Assembly (NCBI GenBank): GCA_963971225.1
Contig: OZ020269.1
Coordinates: forward strand, 92,876,865-92,940,864
Length of the DNA: 64,000 nucleotides
Source: Melieria omissa
Lineage: Eukaryota; Arthropoda; Insecta; Diptera; Ulidiidae
Reading direction: 5' to 3'
The notes beneath the pieces were generated by a model. The model had not been told where the DNA came from. It saw only the letters and a list, made by a program, of their open reading frames with translations, and ran no database searches. This document shows positions 57,480 through 64,000 of the stretch, piece after piece; position 1 is the stretch's first letter; each line of letters opens with the position of its first letter. The translations under genes and the position numbers were made by a program.

Positions 57480-58440
57480 GTTATATTTATTTGTGTTTGT
57501 TGTTGTTGCTTGATATTAGTTTAATATTGTTGTTCTTGTTGTTGCTTGATATTAGTTTCATGTTGTTGTTGTTGTTGCTGTTGCTTGATATTAGTTTTAA
57601 GTTGTTGTTGTTGTTGCTTGATATTAGTTTAATGTTGTTGTTGCTGTTTGATATTATCTCCACGTAGTTGTTGTTGTTGCTTGTTGTTAGTTTCATGATG
57701 ATGTTTTTGTTGTTATTACTAAATTTACTTTCATGTTGTTGTTTCGGTTTGAAATTAGTTGAATGTTGTTGTTGTTGTTGCTTGATCAGATTTATGTTTT
57801 TGTTATTGTTGCTGATTGGTATTTGTTTCATGTTGTTGTTGTTGTTATTGCTGCTGCTGCTTGATATTAGTTGCATGTTGTTGTTGTTGTTAATGATGAT
57901 GATGCTGATGTTGATGATGATGTTGTTGTTGTTGTCTGATATAAGGTTCCTGTTGGTTGTTGTTGTTACTGTTGTTTGATATTAGTTTCATGTTGTTGTT
58001 GTTGTTAATGATGATGATGATGATGTTATTGTTGTTGTTGTTGTTGTTGTCTGATATAAGGTTCCTATTGTTGTTGTTCCTGCTGTCTGATATAAGTTTC
58101 ATGTGGTTGTTGTTGTTACTGTTGTTAGATATTAGTTTCTTGTTGTTGTTGTTCCTGCTGTCTGATATAAGTTCTATGTGGTTATTGTTATTGTTGCCGG
58201 ATATATGTTTCATGTTGTTGTTGTTGTTGTTCCTGCTGTCTGATGTAAGTTCCATGTGGTTGTTGTTGTTACTGTTGCTTGATATTAGTTTCTTGTGGTT
58301 GTTGTTGTTGTTGTTATTGCTGCTGAATATTTATTCTCTCCATTTGTTGATTATTTCTCTGCATGTTATTTTTGTTGTTGTTGTTGTTATTGCTCGAAAT
58401 TTGCTCTTTATGTGTGTCTTAACGTTGGTTCAAATGTAGT
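57480..58440. repeat. GTT minisatellite, about 30-40-bp units
   Basis: Variants of ttgcttgatattagtttcatg separated by (GTT)n of varying length recur more than twenty times. The plus strand reads MLLLLLLDISF repeats and the minus strand NNNNNMKLISS repeats, both open for over 100 codons. This is a by-product of a unit that is a multiple of three. Inner sub-blocks of GAT (57,893-57,921; 58,006-58,026) are also present. Confidence 0.85.
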
Positions 58441-59110
58441 TTTGTGTTTATAATTTGTTTGCCAATGTTTTTGTTGTTATTATAATTTTGTTGCTATTTT
58501 TGTTGCCATACTAACATTGTAGTATCACAGTTGTTGTTGTTGTTGTTGCGCTTATGATATGTTTGCTAATGTTTCTGTTGTTATTACAATTTTTTGCTCT
58601 TATTATTTTTTTCATCAGTATTATTGTAAAAAATTTCTTTTTGTTCTTGTTGTAGTTGTTGTACACAGTTATATATGCAATGTTAGTATTGTTGTTAATG
58701 CCAGTTTTATTGTTGTAATCTTTGGTTTTTCTAATGCTGCTGATGAGTTGTTCTTACTGTTGTTGTTGTTGTTGTTATAGTTATTCTAGTTGTTGTTGTC
58801 TCCACGCTGGTTTGGTATTTGAGCATTTTTTTCTATATATAGTAATTGTTGTTTTCTTCGTTATTTGACATTTTGTTACAAATATTTTATTTGTTGTTGT
58901 TAAAATTATTTGTATAATGGCTTTCATCACACATGTTGTTGTTGTTATTGTTATGGTTATGGCTTTACATGTTCTATTGTTTATAATTGCAAATATATTT
59001 TCGGTTTATTCTTTTGATTGATTTCATTGTTATCCTTTATTCAATTTTTTTAGTTTTTTACGACTATTATTATTATTTTTGTATTTATTTATTTATATTT
59101 TTGTTGCTTT
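58441..59110. other. T-rich stretch with scattered GTT runs
   Basis: Continues the composition of the minisatellite without clear units; GTT runs near 58,530, 58,760 and 58,935. Confidence 0.45.
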
Positions 59111-59119
59111 TTTTCTTAT

Positions 59120-59550
59120 TGTTATAAATAAATTGAAATTGTTTTTGTTGAAATCCTTGAATCTTTTAAAGAAATTTGACACTTTCATATAAAATGTTTT
59201 TAAATTTGCAATTTTTTTTGTTTCAAAATATGAAAACATGATTTTAGTTTCATTTCATTGTTATACAAAAATTTTAAATTGTTGTTGTTGGAATCCTTGA
59301 ATCGTTTAACGAAACTTAACACTTTCATATCAAATGTTTTTAAATTTGTAAAATTGTTTCTTTGCTTAAAAATATTAAAAACTGGTTTTAGTTTCATTTC
59401 TTATTGTTGTAAAAAAATTTAAATTGTTTTTGTTGGAATCTTTGAATCTATTAAGGGAACTTGACACTTTCGTGTAAAATGTTTATAAATTTTTTAACAT
59501 TTTTGTTGGCTTAAAAATATGAAAACCTGGTTTTAGTTTCATTTTAAGGC
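59120..59550. repeat. Tandem repeat, about 142-bp unit, three copies
   Basis: tccttgaatc(t/g)ttta recurs near 59,154, 59,294 and (as tctttgaatc) 59,438, each with acactttc(a/g)t(a/g)t and ggttttagtttcatt. Confidence 0.75.
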
Positions 59551-59969
59551 GCGTTTTCACAGTGAAAAGTTTACTTGTATCAACCAAATTCACAGAAACA
59601 AGTTTTTTCAAAAATTAACCGTAGGAAATTAACTAAAGTTAAGGAGTTTACTAAAGATTTGTCAAACATACAAAAACCACACAAACAAGTTTTAAAACAA
59701 ACAAAGGCAAATGATTTGTAAAACAAACAATTAAAAAAAATAAAAACAAAAACCAACAAAGAACGAAAAACATTTATTATTATTTCCAATAAGGTTTCAA
59801 AACAAAACGCTTTGAGTAATCGTTGAAATTCACATTTAAAATTCAAAACTCTTTGTTAAAAAATTACAGTTTACTTACTAATCTTAGTAAAAGTAATCTT
59901 AGAGTTAGCTCGGAACTGTCAAAACGGGCTTTAATGGTTATTAAATAATCTGAGACAGTTTGTTTCAAT

Positions 59970-60083
59970 CCTACAATGAGTTTAATAAGTATTCAATACT
60001 TAAGCATTCAATACTTAAGTATTCAATACTTACTGAGTTTAATCAATACTTAAGTATTCAAAACATATTAAACTCATTGTAGG
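59970..60083. repeat. Short palindromic element
   Basis: CCTACAATGAGTTTAATA at the left is inverted at the right as TATTAAACTCATTGTAGG. The centre is iterated attcaatacttaag. A foldback of about 114 bp. Confidence 0.75.
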
Positions 60084-63000
60084 GTATAAGTCCCACTTAG
60101 CCACTTGAACAGTCATTTAAAAGTGTTGACCGCTTTTCCAACAAAATTCAAATCTCTGATGCTGAACTCGCCTTATGACCAAACCCCAAGGCTGCTCAAA
60201 CTGTAAGCTGATGTTTCAGCATTGCTCAAGTTGTCATCAACTCTTTAAACCACATTTGTACGAATATGTTCGTTTGTGTCATTTAAAGTGCCCAAAGTCA
60301 CATTTATATATGAAACAACTTTGCCTCATATGAGTCAACGCTTTACAACATCTCTGTCCTTCGTGTTGTCTACACATTCTAAGCGGCTCAACGTTCCTGT
60401 TGGCTGTTCTCGCTGCTCGAGTCTCTCCTTAACCGATAACTTCATTTCCTGTTTCACATTTTCACCTCTTCAGAGCCGATCAAGTTTATTTTCTCAATAT
60501 TTTCTGAACTACCTTTGCGCCACTTGGTCGCTCGGCGTTTCTGTTTTCTTGAGTTATACATTTAAATTGTTGTTGGCTGCAGCTGCCGCTGCTACCTTCA
60601 TAATGTAACTCTTTTTCAGGCAGCAACACACTGGCCCCCTGCCGCCCTGCCTCTCTGGCCGCACTGTCTCCCTGACTCACTGCCTCTCGCTTACTTTGCT
60701 TGGCCATGCAGCTTGGCTTGGTGTTCCTTTTAGCTGATTGCTTTTAACTTTATGTTTTAGTTTTAGTCTACGTTCGACGATCACATTTTGCTGGGCCGCG
60801 TTTTAATGACGCGGCGCGACGTTGATTAGAGCGCTGCGAGGCCGCCAGTCGGTCGCTGGTTGGTAGACAAAAAAGAGTTAATTAACTGCGGCCAAGATAG
60901 ATAGATGCAAGCTTTGCTTTATTTTAGGGTTCAGTGGGCCGTTTCGGTCTATTACAAAAACAAAAACAACAACAACAACAACCACTGAATTATGCCATAT
61001 GCCAAAAAATATTTGAAAATTAGGCAATTTTCAACGCTCCAAAGTGGGCTTAGCTCAGGTTTTTTGTAAATTTTTTTAATTGTAATTTTAATTTTTGTAT
61101 TTGTTATTTTTGTTTTTCATATATTTTTTAGTATTTTTTATTTTATTTTTTTTTAATTTTGTTACATTTTTTTAAACCTATTTTTTTTTGCTTTTTCTCG
61201 TAGCCTACATTTTTGGTTCAGCATCATTTGTCAAAATTAAGTTAAAACTTAATTTTTCATACTCTCTCACACACACACACACACACACGTACGAGTGCAC
61301 TGCGTGCTGCGTGAGTTGAATTTTTCAATTTAAAGCACATTTAACTCGCTGCTCAGCGCCAATTTGGCCAAGCACCAAATTAAATTAAAATAAAATCAAC
61401 AAACACAAATGGCAACAACTACAAAATGGCCAAAACGCCAAACAAAATTATGGCCAACTTAGCGTGGAATTAGAATTCATTAAAACTGCGCTCGAAAACT
61501 GCGGCAGACTTTTTGGCATTGGACACGTCATGTGGCCGCTTAAACGTTTCGGCCATTTGGCGCGAACGATTGCTGTGGCTTGGCGAGCGAATTGTGACGA
61601 CGGCGCGCAACTCTATTCAATTTGGCCGTTTGCCCTCGCGCGGGTATGAGATGAGCCGGAAGCGCGTGTGTGCGTGTCTGAGCGGCGAATCGGTGAAATA
61701 GGGGAGCGCCAGACGCTCACCTTCAGACACACGTGAATGCCCACAAATAATTTTACTGACTGGTTTAAGTGTCTTCTGGCTTTCTGTACTTTCTTACTTG
61801 TAATTTCCTTATTTTTTAGTTTTATTTTCATTTTTTTTTTCATTAAGAATTCAATGTAAAACTACCCTCAGTATTTTTTTGAGCCAACATTTGGGCCATC
61901 ATAATCGGCGGCGTTGCATGGCCGTGACGAAGTGGAGGGGGCCGAGAGAGCGCTGCAATAATGACAAAAGACCACGATGACATGTTCCCATAGGCTTTTG
62001 CATAGCATTAAAAAATTAATAAGAAACAAGAACAGAAGTTGAAAATTCAGCTGGTAGCCGAAACGAAGGGGGGAACACGAACCACCGGCCACCACTTAAT
62101 TGAGGCGAAAACCCTAAAACAACAACAACAACAACAACAACAACAAATACAATGACGCCAAGCTAAAGTAGCAACGTCAGCGAACGTCGAAGTGCAACAG
62201 CGAATACAAAAACAACAACTAAAATAAAAGACTGAAAACACAAACCGGCTTTAATGCTGCTACGTGAAGCCGAGCACATGTCCGTCCAATCTCATTCGTT
62301 CGTTCGTATGTGTGTTGGTGCGTTGGTTCGTCCATGCATCCGTCTGTCCGTCTGTTCGTTTGTCCATTCGCTTTTTGCTGACCACTTCGGGCCAACGCAA
62401 CTGGACTGTTTGCTGGTCTCTGAACTTTTTTTCCCTCAGTTTCAATTCAAGTCAGGCTTAATGTTTTTGTTGTTATTGTTGTAGTTGTTGTTGCTGTTCA
62501 AGCAAACTGCGTGCACCTGCTCGAATTTTGTACGTTTTCGTTTCGTTTTTGCGCCTCAACAGTTTTATGCGTTTTTGTTGCTGCTGCTGTTGCTGTTGTT
62601 GTTGCTGTTGTCGTTGTGCTCCAGCGTCTTTCATTGATGATGTTTTCATTTGTGCATTGGGGACGGACCAAAACGGCAGACAGACAAACAGACAGACAGC
62701 CGTCGACTGGTTTCGCTAACACGCATTGGGCAACCGTACGGCAAAAAGGAGTCACACAGCCCAAGGCGCAATGATTTACAACAACAACAACAACAAAAAA
62801 CAAAACCTAAGACAGAAAATAAAAACTAAAAAACCAAAAACGGCACAACGCAGGCGCACAAAGACAGCAGCGCAAAACATGTTCTGGGCCAAGACGCCAG
62901 GAAGAGCAACAACAACAACAACACTAAACAACAGCAGCAACATTCAGCAGGCCCATAAAATGCTGCATCCAACACACCAACCAAAAGCACTGATTTTTCA

Positions 63001-64000
63001 TGCTGCTGCCAGTTGCTGCAGCGATGTTATCATCGTCGTTGTTGTTGCTGGCTTTTATGCTTTTTATAGCTGTTTGAGTTAGTGTTGCTGTCGCTGCCGC
63101 ACTGTTGGCCATGGCTGTAAGTTAATATTGTGCACGTTGATTGCTTCCTGCGTCGCTGCGCGCCGCAAGCAGCGCAAAATGTAACAATTATCGCTTCCAG
63201 CAGCAACATTGGCAGCGCGTCGATACCCGTTGATATCTGCGCTGGCAGCGTCGCTGCGGTTTTATGAATGAATTTGCAGCAACAAAAAAACACACACACA
63301 ACAAATCAAAAACCCACAAAAAAAGGGAGAAAGAGAAAACAAAAAACAAATTCAGGCCCCAAAAAAAAGTGTTGTTGAGGTTGGTGAAAAATGTTGGCCG
63401 GGCAGTTGAGCAACAACGAACCAAAAAAACAACCCACAAGAGTGTAAAAACCGGCAGCAACAAAAAAATTGGCACTGGTTTTTGAAGGAAGTTATAAATT
63501 AATTGAGCTTGCAGTAATTTGAGTAGATGGCCCAACCGACCAACATGGTCGATGCATGAGCCACCAATGACTTCCACGATGCCCGGTTGCCGGCTGTTGT
63601 TCGCTCGATTTCAAGTAGCATCTTGTGTGATTTTCACAGCAGTTTTTTTTGTTTGTCTCCATATTCCATCTGCGATATATTCACACAGATCATACTTTGT
63701 AAGCTGATCGTTGATCTTTCGACAACAACCACTAAGTAGACAAGATTGAGTGACTGGTATGAGTGCTCTGAGACCCTCAATGTGTATGAATTATACTGGC
63801 AAACCTGATTGTCTTCAATTTACTGATGTGTTAGAAACTGTTCGAAGACTGAACTGAACTGATAAATTAAATTAAATGATCTAAGATAAACTGTTACTAG
63901 AAATGTGAGCACCTCATTTCCTTGTCTTCAGTTTAGTGATCGATTTGAATCCATAGACATAGATTAAACCAGTGATGGTCATTCTGCTACTCGTTGGTAG
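60084..64000. other. Base-balanced non-coding block to the end of the window
   Basis: No gene supported. It has an AC microsatellite (61,268-61,288), CAA tracts (60,968-60,982, 62,118-62,146, 62,780-62,800, 62,909-62,925), a GTT/CTG tract (62,574-62,615), CGTCTGTC-type tetranucleotides (62,338-62,365), and a T-rich stretch (61,065-61,200). The sequence around 61,720 (complement TCTGAAG|GTGAGC) is a good donor on the minus strand and could end an untranslated or N-terminal exon of the receptor gene; not proven. Confidence 0.4.

Noticed and set aside
57487..58255. Asn-rich minus-strand frames (129 and 121 codons) as a prion-like protein
   Set aside because: Generated by the GTT minisatellite unit length; no start or splice support, and the plus strand is equally open.
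60694..60707. ATG GCC AAG CAA A|GTAAGC as the first coding exon of hbs
   Set aside because: Phase fits, but it would give a start without any hydrophobic signal sequence before PVFVHAQA.

Overview
The window reads as dipteran nuclear DNA, most likely an acalyptrate fly of the tephritid fruit-fly type. The grounds are a nephrin-family gene with close-packed phase-1 immunoglobulin exons, abundant (CAA)n/(GTT)n and (CA)n tracts, and many Tc1/mariner, hAT-like and piggyBac-like elements plus tRNA-derived SINEs. The species cannot be named from the sequence alone.

Only one host protein-coding gene can be supported. It lies on the minus strand (coding parts 36,964 down to 31,460) and encodes a single-pass adhesion receptor with six Ig domains, an Ig-like spacer, two more Ig domains, one FNIII domain, a transmembrane helix and a tail of about 154 residues. 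This is the nephrin / Sticks-and-stones / Hibris layout, and the short tail favours hibris (hbs). Fourteen exons can be placed, giving 1,201 residues. The exon with the start codon and signal peptide was not found and must lie above 36,964, in the 27 kb of non-coding sequence there or beyond the window.

The rest is a mosaic. One kind of block is base-balanced, non-repetitive apart from trinucleotide and CA tracts, and probably old intronic or intergenic DNA (about 1-2.0, 6.1-8.2, 10.7-12.1, 15.3-18.0, 22.0-23.8, 29.1-31.4, 37.0-38.3, 42.0-43.2, 43.9-45.3, 49.7-51.5, 54.6-57.4 and 59.6-64.0 kb). The other kind is AT-rich and built of tandem repeats and transposons (2.0-6.1, 8.2-10.7, 12.1-15.3, 18.2-21.9, 23.8-29.0, 31.5-32.5, 38.4-42.0, 43.3-43.9, 45.3-54.5 and 57.5-59.6 kb).

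Mobile content: a full-length mariner with one frameshift (13,476-14,752) and a deleted inverted relative (18,933-19,637); a 1.48-kb almost perfect palindrome made of two head-to-head Tc1-like half-elements (24,985-26,468); a decayed DD37E-type transposase (26,695-27,700); an irritans-like mariner fossil (38,905-39,975); a long-inverted-repeat MITE family; piggyBac-like and hAT-like MITEs; and two SINE families that differ in their tRNA heads but share a body segment. The most unusual structures are the Tc1 palindrome, a hairpin made of 21-bp units at 18.5-18.8 kb, a 2.5-kb A-rich strand-asymmetric tract, and a duplicated piece of a coding exon in the last intron of the receptor gene.
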